Below are positions 1 to 7,991 of a stretch of DNA of 15,826 bases, in pieces (position 1 is the first letter of the stretch; each line of letters opens with the position of its first letter). A program made the position numbers and the translations under genes. This stretch comes from DATKUA01 sp965602675 (GTDB lineage Bacteria > Acidobacteriota > DATKUA01): NCBI GenBank assembly GCA_965602675.1, contig CBFCZO010000078.1:1-15826 (forward strand), in the 5' to 3' direction. The notes below the pieces were generated by a model. That model was not told the origin of the DNA. It saw nothing but the letters and a program-made list of their open reading frames with translations, and ran no database searches.

Positions 1-1435
1 TCAGGAAATCCTCCTCGATCTTGGGGTCGGGCTCCAGCATCGTCATCAGCACCGAGCCGGCCGCCTGGTTCAGAGGCACGATCGCGGTTCCGGCGGGAAG
101 CGTCACCTCGCCGGTCTTGCGCGTGAAGAAGTCGTAGGCCGCCTCGACCGTGAACTCCTCTCCGGCCAAGTACACCTTTCCGCCGACCATATGCAGACGC
201 TCGACCAGCTTGTTGAAACGGACCGGATCTGCGGGCGGAATGTAGAACTCCTTGACGGGACCCTGCTCGCCGCGCCGGACGATTTCGACAAAATAGGCGT
301 GGAAATCCTGCAGGCGCTCCTCACGGCGCTCGGCAAGAATCGAAACCGTCGCCATGCTGGCAATGAAGTGATGCCAGGTGGCCTCGTGCAGCGTCAGCAC
401 AGTGCCGTCGCGCCGCTCAATCACGCGCCCCCGCGGCGAGGCCTGCTCATATGTCATGGCAACCGAGCCCAGCAAGCTGGGCAGGCTGCCGCCGTAGCCG
501 GGATAGAACTCGTCGAAACTCTCGCGCGTGTAGTAGGTCCAGCCGAAGCGGTCGAATGCGGCCGCGTTCGCTTGCCCGAATATCTCCCACCACTTGTGTG
601 TGATCTTCGGATTGGCGAAATTCACCGGCTTCATCGGCGGCGCGAAAAAGTAAGTCGAGTCGGTACCCATCTCGTGCAGGTCAGGCGCCACCTGGGGCAG
701 CCAGTAAAGCATTTCCTTGACGCGGTGCTTCGTTTCAATCTGTGTGGCAAGAAACCAGTCGCGGTTGAGATCGAAGTAATAGGCGTTGGTGCGCCCGCCG
801 GGCCAGGGCTCGCGGTGCTCGATCGAGTCTGTATTCGGATTCACCCCGTCAACCAGGTATCCGTTGATGAAATTGACGTAGCGCTCGTGGCCGTCGGGAT
901 TCTGCACCGGGATGATCACCGTGACCACCTGATCGAGCACCTTCAAGGTGGCCTCGTCGGTGCCCGCGGCGAGCTGGTAGATCGTCCTCAACCCCGCCTC
1001 GCAGCCGCTGCCCTCATTGCCGTGAACCGTGTAGTTGAGCATCGCGATCGCGGGCGTAGCGGCGGCGATAGCGGCCACTTCCTCCTCGCCGAGACTCACA
1101 TCCATCAGCTTGCGGATGTCCGCGCGGATCTCGTCAAGCTTCGCCAGGTTCGCCGGCGAGCTGATCACGACGCAGTATTGCTCATTGCCCTGATAACTCT
1201 TGCCGAGCTTCCTGATCAGGACACGATCGCTGTTCTCGGCCATCGCGAAGATGAACTTCTCGATCAGGTAGTGCGGCGTGTGCTGCGTCCCGATCTTGTA
1301 ACCCAGAATTGATTCCGGCGTCGGGACGCCCGCGCTGTACGTGCCCCCGGGCCACATTTCGTCCTGAGCGGCGACGCCCGCCGAATAAATCAGCACCAGC
1401 GACGAAAACGCGACAAGAAAAGAAACTTTTTTCAT
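1..1435 (-). CDS. M14-family zinc carboxypeptidase, exported, C-terminus cut by window edge
   Basis: A secreted or periplasmic metallopeptidase of the M14 carboxypeptidase family, expected to trim C-terminal residues from peptides. The 478 visible residues start with a signal peptide (MKK, then a hydrophobic stretch to about residue 23, AxA-like cleavage near VAAQ). The M14 zinc site is intact: H138 and E141 in HGNEGSG, and H254 in DLHEMG. The substrate-binding motifs NPDG (179-182) and DLNRDW (222-227) are present. E330 in MTYEQAS is the likely general base. The ATG is supported by a GGGGG Shine-Dalgarno 6 bases upstream and by a good promoter. The reading frame is still open at position 1, so the protein is longer; relatives in Acidobacteria and Bacteroidota often run to 800 residues or more. 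Natural substrate is unknown. The family call is firm; the subfamily is not. Confidence 0.92.
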   Translation of the reverse strand, partial: MKKVSFLVAFSSLVLIYSAGVAAQDEMWPGGTYSAGVPTPESILGYKIGTQHTPHYLIEKFIFAMAENSDRVLIRKLGKSYQGNEQYCVVISSPANLAKLDEIRADIRKLMDVSLGEEEVAAIAAATPAIAMLNYTVHGNEGSGCEAGLRTIYQLAAGTDEATLKVLDQVVTVIIPVQNPDGHERYVNFINGYLVDGVNPNTDSIEHREPWPGGRTNAYYFDLNRDWFLATQIETKHRVKEMLYWLPQVAPDLHEMGTDSTYFFAPPMKPVNFANPKITHKWWEIFGQANAAAFDRFGWTYYTRESFDEFYPGYGGSLPSLLGSVAMTYEQASPRGRVIERRDGTVLTLHEATWHHFIASMATVSILAERREERLQDFHAYFVEIVRRGEQGPVKEFYIPPADPVRFNKLVERLHMVGGKVYLAGEEFTVEAAYDFFTRKTGEVTLPAGTAIVPLNQAAGSVLMTMLEPDPKIEEDFL

Positions 1436-1441
1436 CTGTAT

Positions 1442-1446
1442 CCCCC
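1442..1446 (-). promoter_or_regulatory. Shine-Dalgarno (GGGGG) of the M14 peptidase gene
   Basis: A run of five G on the minus strand lies 6 bases before the ATG at 1435. It is a GGAGG variant with one G:U pair to the usual anti-SD, and the same variant precedes accB and prmC. Confidence 0.6.
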
Positions 1447-1476
1447 AATTTAAATTTTCCTTCTCTCGAAAACAGC

Positions 1477-1505
1477 AGTATATCCGCGAAGGCAATGTAT
1501 GTCGA
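1477..1505 (-). promoter_or_regulatory. sigma70-type promoter for the M14 peptidase
   Basis: On the minus strand, -35 TCGACA (1505-1500) and -10 TATACT (1482-1477) are separated by exactly 17 bases, each matching consensus at five of six positions. The start of transcription would fall near 1470, leaving a leader of about 35 bases with the GGGGG ribosome-binding site. It lies in the 97-base gap after thiE, suggesting that the peptidase is its own transcription unit. Called by eye only. Confidence 0.55.
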
Positions 1506-1532
1506 TGATTTGACTTGCCGCCCAAACCAGGT

Positions 1533-2168
1533 TCAGGCTCGATCGATCGCCGAAACAAGTTCGCGTGTGCGGCTTCCGATCTCACCCGGCACCATCAGCT
1601 CTGAAATCAAAGCTATGCCGTCGGCTCCCGCCGCGATCACCTCGGCGGCATTATCCCGCGTGATCCCGCCGATGGCGACTATAGGCAGGCTGCTAAGGGT
1701 TCGCGCCTGCCTGATCATCTCGGTGCCGACCACTGGGAAACGCAGGACCTTGGTGTCTGTGGGAAACACTGATCCCACGGCGATGTAGTCCACCGGCTCG
1801 CCCGTTGCCGCCTCGACATCCTCCAGGCTATGGCAACTGATCCCGATGATCGCTTTCGGCCCGAGGAGAAGCCGCGCCTCCGACGGCGGAAAGTCTTTGT
1901 CCCCGAGATGGGCGCCGTCGGCGTCTGCGAGGCAGGCGATGTCGACTCGATCATTGACCAGCAACCTCGCGCCGCAAGCCCTTGCCGCTGCAACCGCCTC
2001 GAGTGCCGTCTCCAGAAATTCCCGGGCGGTCGACCCCTTCTCGCGAAGCTGAATCAGGCGCGCCCCGCCTGAGCAGAGAGCTCTGATGATCTCGCCGATG
2101 GGAGCCGAACCCGCCAGTTTCCTGTCGGTAAGCGGGTAGATAAATGGACTGGAAGGAAGGCTTTTCAC
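1533..2168 (-). CDS. thiE: thiamine-phosphate synthase
   Basis: Cytosolic TIM-barrel enzyme that joins hydroxymethylpyrimidine diphosphate and thiazole phosphate to make thiamine monophosphate and pyrophosphate. The 211 residues match the usual ThiE length. Family motifs appear in order: YPLTDR (11-16), QLREK (40-44), NDR (72-74), GAHLGDKD (85-92), GISCHS (109-114), DYIAVGSVFPTDTK (127-140), and the phosphate-binding AIGGI (165-169) and GADGIA (181-186) loops. I chose the GTG at 2168 because the homologous region begins just after it and GGGAAG lies about 10 bases upstream. It then starts 4 bases after the accC stop, implying coupled translation. An in-frame ATG at 2228 would add 20 residues unlike the family and overlap accC. 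No other thiamine gene is in the window. Confidence 0.95.
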   Translation of the reverse strand: MKSLPSSPFIYPLTDRKLAGSAPIGEIIRALCSGGARLIQLREKGSTAREFLETALEAVAAARACGARLLVNDRVDIACLADADGAHLGDKDFPPSEARLLLGPKAIIGISCHSLEDVEAATGEPVDYIAVGSVFPTDTKVLRFPVVGTEMIRQARTLSSLPIVAIGGITRDNAAEVIAAGADGIALISELMVPGEIGSRTRELVSAIDRA

Positions 2169-2172
2169 CGAA

Positions 2173-3519
2173 TTAACGCTTCCCGAATATCTCCTCGTCG
2201 AGGAACCGAGTCGAGTAGTTGCCCTCATGAAATTTGTTGTTTCTCAGTACCTTCAACAGCAGCGGAATTGTGGTCTTGATTTCCTCGACAACCATTAACT
2301 CGAGGCAGCGGTCCATGCGCGCGATCGCTTCACTGCGGTCCTGGCCGCGCACGATAACCTTGGCTATCAGGCTGTCATAGTTGGGTGGAATCCAGCCTCC
2401 CTCGTAGATTGCGGTATCGACCCTAACCCCGGGCCCCTTGGGCACATTGTAGCCGGTGATCTTGCCGGGGCTGGGTAGAAATGTCTCCGGGTCCTCGGCG
2501 TTGACCCGGCACTCGATCGCGTGGCCGAGGAACATTATATCCTTCTGCCCGAACGGCAGCTCCTGCCCCGCGGCAACCATGATCTGCGTCTTGACCAGGT
2601 CGATGCCGGTGATCATTTCCGTCACCGCGTGCTCCACCTGGATGCGAGTGTTCATCTCCATGAAAAAGAACTTGCCGTCCTCGTCGAGCAGGAATTCGAC
2701 CGTGCCGGCGTTGGTGTAGCCGATGGCTTCCGCCGCCTTCACCGCGATTGAGGCGATCTCCGCACGCATCTCGGGGCTGACTGCGGTGCTGGGACTCTCC
2801 TCCAAAAGCTTCTGGTGGCGGCGCTGGATCGAGCACTCGCGCTCGCCGAGATGAACCACGTTACCATGCTGGTCGGCCATTATCTGGATCTCTATGTGGC
2901 GGGGCTTGCTCAGATATCGCTCGATATATAAATCCGGAACGCCGAAAGCAGCATCTGCCTCCGCGGCTGCCGTCCTGAATGCGCCGGCGAACTCCTCGCG
3001 CTTGTTGACTACCCGCATCCCACGTCCGCCGCCGCCGGCCGAAGCCTTCAGCATCACGGGCAGGCCGATTTCTTCGATTATCCCCTCGGCCTCCTTTTCA
3101 TCCTTCACTACTCCGCTGCTGCCCGGCACCGTCGGCACGCCGGCTCTGGCCATCACCTCCTTGGCAGCGCTTTTGTTGCCCATCAAACCGATGATTTCGG
3201 GCGGCGGGCCGATGAACTCTATATTGCAGCTTTCGCACACCTCAGCGAAATATGGATTCTCCGCAAGGAAGCCATAACCGGGGTGTATCGCCTCAGCACC
3301 CGAGATCTCCGCGGCGCTGATCACCGCCGGAATATTGAGGTAGCTCTCCGACGGGCTCGGAGGCCCGATGCAGATCGCCTGGTCGGCGAATTTGACGTGC
3401 AGGCTCTCGCTGTCGGCCTGGCTGAAAACCGCCACGGTTTGTATGCCCATCTCGCGGCAGGCCCAGATAATCCTCAGCGCGATTTCGCCGCGGTTTGCGA
3501 TAAGAATCTTCTTGAACAT
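2173..3519 (-). CDS. accC: biotin carboxylase subunit of acetyl-CoA carboxylase
   Basis: Cytosolic ATP-grasp enzyme that carboxylates the biotin on AccB, using ATP and bicarbonate, as the first half-reaction of malonyl-CoA synthesis for fatty acids. At 448 residues it matches E. coli AccC (449). Visible motifs: N-terminal IANRGEIALRI (7-17), HPGYGFLAEN (79-88), the glycine-rich ATP loop AGGGGRGM (161-168), metal ligands E275 and E288, the MEMNTRIQVEH signature (287-297), and R338. The ATG at 3519 has a GGA 7 bases upstream. It follows accB by 60 bases and precedes thiE by 4. The full length argues for acetyl-CoA carboxylase rather than a fused propionyl- or pyruvate-carboxylase chain. Confidence 0.97.
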   Translation of the reverse strand: MFKKILIANRGEIALRIIWACREMGIQTVAVFSQADSESLHVKFADQAICIGPPSPSESYLNIPAVISAAEISGAEAIHPGYGFLAENPYFAEVCESCNIEFIGPPPEIIGLMGNKSAAKEVMARAGVPTVPGSSGVVKDEKEAEGIIEEIGLPVMLKASAGGGGRGMRVVNKREEFAGAFRTAAAEADAAFGVPDLYIERYLSKPRHIEIQIMADQHGNVVHLGERECSIQRRHQKLLEESPSTAVSPEMRAEIASIAVKAAEAIGYTNAGTVEFLLDEDGKFFFMEMNTRIQVEHAVTEMITGIDLVKTQIMVAAGQELPFGQKDIMFLGHAIECRVNAEDPETFLPSPGKITGYNVPKGPGVRVDTAIYEGGWIPPNYDSLIAKVIVRGQDRSEAIARMDRCLELMVVEEIKTTIPLLLKVLRNNKFHEGNYSTRFLDEEIFGKR

Positions 3520-3579
3520 TCGTGATTCCGGTGAGTTATTAGTTCTTTTCTTGATCAGAGAGGTCCCGGTTTCTCAAGC

Positions 3580-4083
3580 CTAATGTGCGATCTCGATGCT
3601 AAACAAAGGCTCACCGAATTCCACCGGCTGTGAATTGTCCGGGTGGACCTCGGCAACCACTCCGTTGACGTCGATCACGATCTCGTTCATCAGCTTCATC
3701 GCCTCGACGATGCAGCAGACCTGGCCCTTCTTCACGCGGTCGCCGATCTCCACATACGGCTTGGCGCTGGGGCTGGGCGCCCGGTAGAACGTACCCACCA
3801 TCGGCGAAGGAATGACATGCAGGTTATTGCTCTTGGCCACTGCCGCCTCGGGCTCCATAGCGGCTGCTTCGCCGGTCGTCGCGGCAGGTGAATTCTCTTC
3901 GGCGGCCGGTAGCGCTTGCTCCGCAGGCACCTCTGCGACGGCGGTGGGCGATGGATTCCCGCTTATCACTACCGGAGCATCCTTGCAGATGCGGATCCTG
4001 AATCCTTCTCTCTCAAGCTCGAACTCGGTGATGCCTTTCTCGACGAGCCTGTCGATCAGCCGGTTTATCTCTTTAAGATCCAA
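3580..4083 (-). CDS. accB: biotin carboxyl carrier protein of acetyl-CoA carboxylase
   Basis: The 167-residue biotinylated carrier that shuttles carboxyl groups between AccC and the carboxyltransferase. The N-terminal segment (1-34) resembles E. coli BCCP's MDIRKIKKLIEL region. A flexible linker rich in alanine, proline and glutamate spans about 40-85. The biotinyl domain (about 88-167) holds SPMVGTFYRAPSP and the biotinylation motif EAMKLMN with K130, plus the thumb-like segment around SPSAKPYV. The start is TTG at 4083, chosen because it reproduces the family N-terminus and has GGGGG 7 bases upstream; an ATG at 4097 is out of frame. A hairpin lies immediately upstream of the ribosome-binding site. 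accA and accD are not in the window. Confidence 0.96.
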   Translation of the reverse strand: MDLKEINRLIDRLVEKGITEFELEREGFRIRICKDAPVVISGNPSPTAVAEVPAEQALPAAEENSPAATTGEAAAMEPEAAVAKSNNLHVIPSPMVGTFYRAPSPSAKPYVEIGDRVKKGQVCCIVEAMKLMNEIVIDVNGVVAEVHPDNSQPVEFGEPLFSIEIAH

Positions 4084-4090
4084 GGCAGTA

Positions 4091-4095
4091 CCCCC
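4091..4095 (-). promoter_or_regulatory. Shine-Dalgarno (GGGGG) fixing the TTG start of accB
   Basis: Five G on the minus strand, 7 bases before TTG at 4083. Together with the family-like N-terminus it decides the start against the out-of-frame ATG at 4097. Confidence 0.6.
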
Positions 4096-4098
4096 ATG

Positions 4099-4132
4099 AA
4101 ACCACCTCGGCCCCGCGTGGCCGGTGTTGTTT
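4099..4132 (-). other. predicted leader hairpin upstream of accB
   Basis: On the minus strand the RNA can pair AAAC-(AA)-CACC-GGCC with GGCC-(GA)-GGTG-GTTT around a six-base ACGCGG loop, giving 12 base pairs with one two-base bulge on each side. It ends 3 bases before the accB Shine-Dalgarno. No U-run follows, so it does not look like an intrinsic terminator. A role in accB translation is inference only. Confidence 0.35.
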
Positions 4133-4190
4133 ATTGATGAAGCCGGGTTCTATCACAAAAATCCCTCACAATGCAAGTCGACGAGAATCG

Positions 4191-4550
4191 TTACAGACAC
4201 CTGGCGTCGTCCACTACTCCAATCTCCCTGGCCTCGTCCACGTCGAATCCTTCGCGGCCCGGGCAGGTCATCATGCTGACTATCGTGCCCCAGAACAGAA
4301 GGATATTCGTCTTGTACATTTCCATCTTGCGCTGCTCAGGCGAGATGATCTCGCCGTCGTCGTTCCGCAAACGCACGAATTCCCACTTGGGATTCTCGAT
4401 CCACACGCCGAAGTTATCCACGCCCACAACCCGAGCATAGAACTGAGGCTCCTTGATCCCGAAGAAGCTCATCTCCTCGTGATTCCTGATCTTGAAATAG
4501 GCTTTCTGGCCGAGAATATCCTGGGTGCTGACAGGTCCGTTTTTTTTCAT
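4191..4550 (-). CDS. small hypothetical protein, 119 residues, function unknown
   Basis: I do not recognise this protein. It starts MKKNGPVSTQDILG, has no signal peptide, and no segment is long and hydrophobic enough to be a clear membrane helix. Residues 30-75 read like short beta strands rich in aromatic residues (SFFGIKEPQFYARVVGVDNF, VWIENPKWEF), suggesting a small beta-barrel or effector-like fold. A second block holds NILLFWGTIVSMMTCPGREG. The composition is typical of a conserved soluble protein and it sits between a real gene and accB with 107 bases to the accB start. The ATG has GGGGA 10 bases upstream. A PilZ-like or LSm-like fold is only a guess. I am fairly sure that it is coding, given open frame, ribosome-binding site and gap-filling position. 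Confidence 0.7.
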   Translation of the reverse strand: MKKNGPVSTQDILGQKAYFKIRNHEEMSFFGIKEPQFYARVVGVDNFGVWIENPKWEFVRLRNDDGEIISPEQRKMEMYKTNILLFWGTIVSMMTCPGREGFDVDEAREIGVVDDARCL

Positions 4551-4632
4551 CCCTTATAGATCCCCATTAGATACGCCCGTCACAAATGAACGATTATCTT
4601 ACGCCAATCGAACGCGCAGATCAAATTCGGAG

Positions 4633-6663
4633 TCACTGTGATGATTTCCCCAGAGCCGCCTCAAATTGAGCGGCCAGCTTCTCTGAAAACGCCCTCATCA
4701 AAGGCACAAATGGAGAGGCGCCTGCAGCCAGCAGATGGCGTTGTGCAAACACAGCTACAGCATATGCAACGTCCCCGCCGTGCCCGCAGGAGGCTCTGAG
4801 CAGCTCCCCCTGAATAAAGCCACCTTCGGCAGGAGCGCACTCACCGCCGCGGAGCCACACGGGCCAGCCCGCGGGGCCGCGTGCCACGGGATCCGCCGAT
4901 CCCTGCTCCACCCGCCACCAGAACCCGGGCGCTTCACCCTCGACGCTCGGGACGAGCACGGTTTGCCGCCTGAGCAGGTCGTCCTCCAGCTCGAGCAGTG
5001 TTTGTCGATCCCAGCCCGCAATACCATCCCGTTTGACATCCTCACTCGTCACCGCCTGGTATTTCTCCACCTTTGCAGAGGGCAACGCGCTCACGGCTTC
5101 GCCGGCTCCACCCGCATGGAGTTCTGCGATACCAGCCAGCAGCCTGGAGGCGATCAATGCCGCCAATGTGCGGTCTTCTTGAGATCGATTGGCAGAGCAG
5201 GTCTTGAGGTGCAGGATTCCGATCGCTGTTTTCAGTTCGAAATGCTCACCAAACTTGGTGGGGAGGTAAACTGCACACGCTACCGCCGGGGCATCCGCAT
5301 ACAAACGCGTCCCGGGCATTGCCTCGGCCCAGGCCCCCGCCACCGTCGCCGACCAGTGCAGCAGGATCGGGTTCTCACCGGGAAAGCCCGCCAGCGAAAG
5401 CCCTGATCCGCCTCCCTTTTCGCTTGCAGAGAAAAATCCGCTGTACCAATCCGCCTGCCTGGCGCCGTGAGCCAGCATCGCGCGGCGGTCGACCCGGCCG
5501 CCCAACACCGCCAGTTCGACGCTCAACGACAACTCCTGAAATGTGAGCGAACGATCGGGCTTCGGAGCCTTGTCACCCTCGGCAACGGGCTGCCGCGGAG
5601 CAAGCGTGTCGGCAAGAGTGATCGTGGCTATCCTCGGCCGCTTGGCGGGGCTTAGAATACCGACCTCCAGCCACAGCGCCGTTAGTGCTCCATTCTTCGG
5701 GCTTGCATCACCGGCTGAAATGCTGATCCGGTCACCCGACAGTATCAGCTCGCCCGCCTTTACCGACGGTTGCAGAATAACTTCCTGCCCGTCGCGACTC
5801 GGCCGCAGGGAGAGTGTCACGGTCTTGCCGGCGACTGCGGCCGGTAATATCTTCTTTTCCAGCAGCTTGAAACGGACCAGGTCCGCGCCGTCGATCCGCT
5901 CTGCGAATACCCGCAGATTTACCCAGTGAAACAGGTGGGAAGGAATCGAAGCGATATCGTTAACCAGGGCACTGGGCTCGATGCGCGGTGCTTCTCCCTT
6001 CGCAAACGCAGGATGCAGATCGAAGCTCGTATCCCCGCTCAGCAGCTGCACCCAATAGTAGTCTCGGGAGATCTCGACTAGATCCGCCCCAAGAGTATGT
6101 TCGGGCAATTCCAAAGCCTCGAGGTCATCCAGCGCGGCTGAAACGGTTTTCTCAATAAGTTTGTCGACAGCGCTCGCGTACTGCTGCCATCCGTTGCTGA
6201 ATCTTTCCGCAGAGACGCCCATCTTTTTCAGATCGGCCTCGCCGAAGACACTTTCTTTCTCTACCGCGGGACGGATAGATCCCACCAGCTTTTCGGCATA
6301 CTCGCGCGGCAGTTCGCCGCGGGCTATCCTGCTGCGGATTTCGATCCCATCCAGCATCTCCTTCAACAGTAACGCCTGGTCGAACGAATTGCCCGCCCCC
6401 GCCAGCAACGCGCCCGAGCCGCCTCTCAGGGCGCCCTCATAGGGCTCGAAGGCTATCTCGTCGCGGACGAAGTTGAAGATCGCATCCAGGTCCCGTCCCA
6501 GCACGGACACGGCACCCGCAGGCCTGAGCAGGCGGAGGGATTCGGATGCTCGAAGGCTCTGGGCAAACTTGCGCAGCTCTTTAGTGTCGACGTCTTCGCT
6601 TTCGCCGTTTAAACCCAGTGAAAAGACAACCAGCAGTGAAAAACAACAAACCAACTTTCTCAC
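4633..6663 (-). CDS. exported transglutaminase-like protein with degenerate catalytic triad
   Basis: A 676-residue protein with an N-terminal signal peptide (MRKLVCCF then a hydrophobic core to about residue 20; no clear lipobox). Residues about 58-220 look like a transglutaminase-like core: FNFVRDEIAFEPY (63-75), then GNSFDQALLLKEML (91-104), and YYWVQLLSGDTSFDLHPAF (202-220), which lines up with the family's HvWvEv...W.plDPt. The expected catalytic Cys is Ser93 and the expected His is Tyr203; only Asp215 remains. The rest (220-676) is probably beta-rich and unassigned. I chose GTG at 6663 because GGAG lies 6 bases upstream and the signal peptide follows directly. It is 74 bases after murA. 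It may be a binding or structural protein of the envelope rather than an enzyme. The family call rests on motif reading by eye. Confidence 0.72.
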   Translation of the reverse strand: MRKLVCCFSLLVVFSLGLNGESEDVDTKELRKFAQSLRASESLRLLRPAGAVSVLGRDLDAIFNFVRDEIAFEPYEGALRGGSGALLAGAGNSFDQALLLKEMLDGIEIRSRIARGELPREYAEKLVGSIRPAVEKESVFGEADLKKMGVSAERFSNGWQQYASAVDKLIEKTVSAALDDLEALELPEHTLGADLVEISRDYYWVQLLSGDTSFDLHPAFAKGEAPRIEPSALVNDIASIPSHLFHWVNLRVFAERIDGADLVRFKLLEKKILPAAVAGKTVTLSLRPSRDGQEVILQPSVKAGELILSGDRISISAGDASPKNGALTALWLEVGILSPAKRPRIATITLADTLAPRQPVAEGDKAPKPDRSLTFQELSLSVELAVLGGRVDRRAMLAHGARQADWYSGFFSASEKGGGSGLSLAGFPGENPILLHWSATVAGAWAEAMPGTRLYADAPAVACAVYLPTKFGEHFELKTAIGILHLKTCSANRSQEDRTLAALIASRLLAGIAELHAGGAGEAVSALPSAKVEKYQAVTSEDVKRDGIAGWDRQTLLELEDDLLRRQTVLVPSVEGEAPGFWWRVEQGSADPVARGPAGWPVWLRGGECAPAEGGFIQGELLRASCGHGGDVAYAVAVFAQRHLLAAGASPFVPLMRAFSEKLAAQFEAALGKSSQ

Positions 6664-6669
6664 ATCACG

Positions 6670-6673
6670 CTCC
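6670..6673 (-). promoter_or_regulatory. Shine-Dalgarno (GGAG) fixing the GTG start of the transglutaminase-like gene
   Basis: GGAG on the minus strand sits 6 bases before GTG at 6663, supporting this non-ATG start. Confidence 0.55.
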
Positions 6674-6737
6674 GAGAGGATCGGTTTCCCTAGCCATTAA
6701 GTATATGCAGGTCTTTAAAAGCCCGGTTGATACCGTC

Positions 6738-7988
6738 TCAGTCGCTGATTCTCTCAATCTCCGCTCCCAAGGCCCGCAACTTCCTCACGATGTGGCTGTA
6801 ACCGCGGTCTATGTGATAAACGCGGTTTACTACTGTCTCGCCCTCAGCCACCAGTGCAGCCAGCACAAGTGATGCCGAGGCTCGCAGGTCGGTGGCCATT
6901 ACTCCCACTCCGGTGAGCCGGCTGGGGCCCCTGATGACCGCGCTTTTTCCATCGACGTGGATGTCGGCTCCCATGCGATTCAGCTCAGATATATGCATAA
7001 AACGGTTCTCGAAGATGTTCTCCGTCACAACCGCGCTGCCCTGAGCCTGGGTCATCAACGCGATGTACTGAGCCTGCATATCCGTTGGAAATCCCGGGTA
7101 AGGTGCTGTTTGCACGTCCTGGGATCTTATCTCCGAAGGCCTTGTCGTTACGCTGTTTTGATTAACCTCCACCCGGGCGCCGCAGTTTGTCAGCTTGTCC
7201 AGCACCGAGCGCATAATCTCCGGGTCGCAATCCGTAACCTCAACTTCGCCGCCGGTGATCAACCCGGCCACCGCGTATGTGCCTGCCTCAATCCGGTCCG
7301 GGATGATACTGTGTTCCGTGCCATGCAGCGATTTCACACCCTCGATACTGATCGAAGGGGTCCCGAGACCCTCGATCTCGGCGCCCATCTTCTGCAGCAT
7401 ACGCCCCAGGTCGATTACCTCGGGCTCCATCGCGCAGTTAAATAATTTGGTCGATCCGCGCGCCAGCACCGCGGCCATCATCGCGTTCTCCGTGCCGGTG
7501 ACGGTAACCTTGTCGAACAGAATCTCGCCGCCCACAAGCGGCCTTGCCTCGGCCACGATGTAACCCTGCTCGAGGCGCACTTCAGCGCCAAGGTGCTCCA
7601 TCGCAGCGATGTGAAGATCGACCGGCCGGGCCCCGATTGCGCAACCTCCGGGCTGCGACACCCTTGTCTCCCCGGCTCGCGCCAGCAGTGGCCCGAGTAC
7701 GACAACCGAAGCCCTCATCTTGCGCACAAGGTCGTAAGGAGCATCGACACAGCTCAGCTCAACCGCTTTTATCTCAAGCAGTTCCCCTTCACGCTTCACC
7801 TCCGCACCGAGGTGCCTTAGCAGCTGGATCATGGAATCGATATCACGCAGCTCAGGCACATTCTTCAGCACGATCGGTTCCGGCGTCAGCAGAGCAGCAG
7901 CTATCTGGGGCAACGCTGCGTTTTTTGCGCCGGAGACGCGAACGCTGCCTGAGAGTTTGTTACCGCCGTGAATCAGAAAACGATCCAT
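6738..7988 (-). CDS. murA: UDP-N-acetylglucosamine 1-carboxyvinyltransferase
   Basis: Cytosolic enzyme that transfers enolpyruvate from phosphoenolpyruvate to UDP-GlcNAc, the first committed step of peptidoglycan synthesis. The 416 residues match the family length. K22 and N23 lie in SGAKNAALP (19-27), and the active-site Cys116 lies in PGGCAIGARPVDLH (113-126). Because the Cys is present rather than Asp, the enzyme is expected to be fosfomycin-sensitive. Also visible are TGTENAMMAA and the C-terminal DLRASASLVLAALVAEGET block. The ATG at 7988 comes 3 bases after the prmC stop, so the two are almost certainly cotranscribed and translationally coupled. Placement directly after prfA-prmC is a recurring arrangement in several bacterial lineages. 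Confidence 0.97.
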   Translation of the reverse strand: MDRFLIHGGNKLSGSVRVSGAKNAALPQIAAALLTPEPIVLKNVPELRDIDSMIQLLRHLGAEVKREGELLEIKAVELSCVDAPYDLVRKMRASVVVLGPLLARAGETRVSQPGGCAIGARPVDLHIAAMEHLGAEVRLEQGYIVAEARPLVGGEILFDKVTVTGTENAMMAAVLARGSTKLFNCAMEPEVIDLGRMLQKMGAEIEGLGTPSISIEGVKSLHGTEHSIIPDRIEAGTYAVAGLITGGEVEVTDCDPEIMRSVLDKLTNCGARVEVNQNSVTTRPSEIRSQDVQTAPYPGFPTDMQAQYIALMTQAQGSAVVTENIFENRFMHISELNRMGADIHVDGKSAVIRGPSRLTGVGVMATDLRASASLVLAALVAEGETVVNRVYHIDRGYSHIVRKLRALGAEIERISD

Positions 7989-7991
7989 CCG

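Noticed and set aside
191..1312. Long plus-strand open frame (373 codons) opposite the M14 peptidase
   Set aside because: The minus frame holds clear zinc and catalytic motifs; the plus translation has no recognisable family and is the usual antisense shadow in GC-rich coding DNA.
4150..4190. Run of five T after the small gene, possible terminator
   Set aside because: Only a three-base stem can form before the T run.
4593..4624. Promoter-like TTGATC, 17 bases, TAAGAT upstream of the small gene at 4550
   Set aside because: Only 8 of 12 positions match consensus; too weak to list next to the two strong promoters.
6690..6720. TATACT hexamer upstream of the transglutaminase-like gene as a third promoter
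   Set aside because: No -35-like hexamer lies at 16-18 bases (AACCGG is there), so it lacks the architecture of the other two.
6710..6737. CGGT/ACCG hairpin followed by TTTT after murA
   Set aside because: A four-base stem with a short T run is too weak for an intrinsic terminator, and the next gene is 74 bases away in the same direction.
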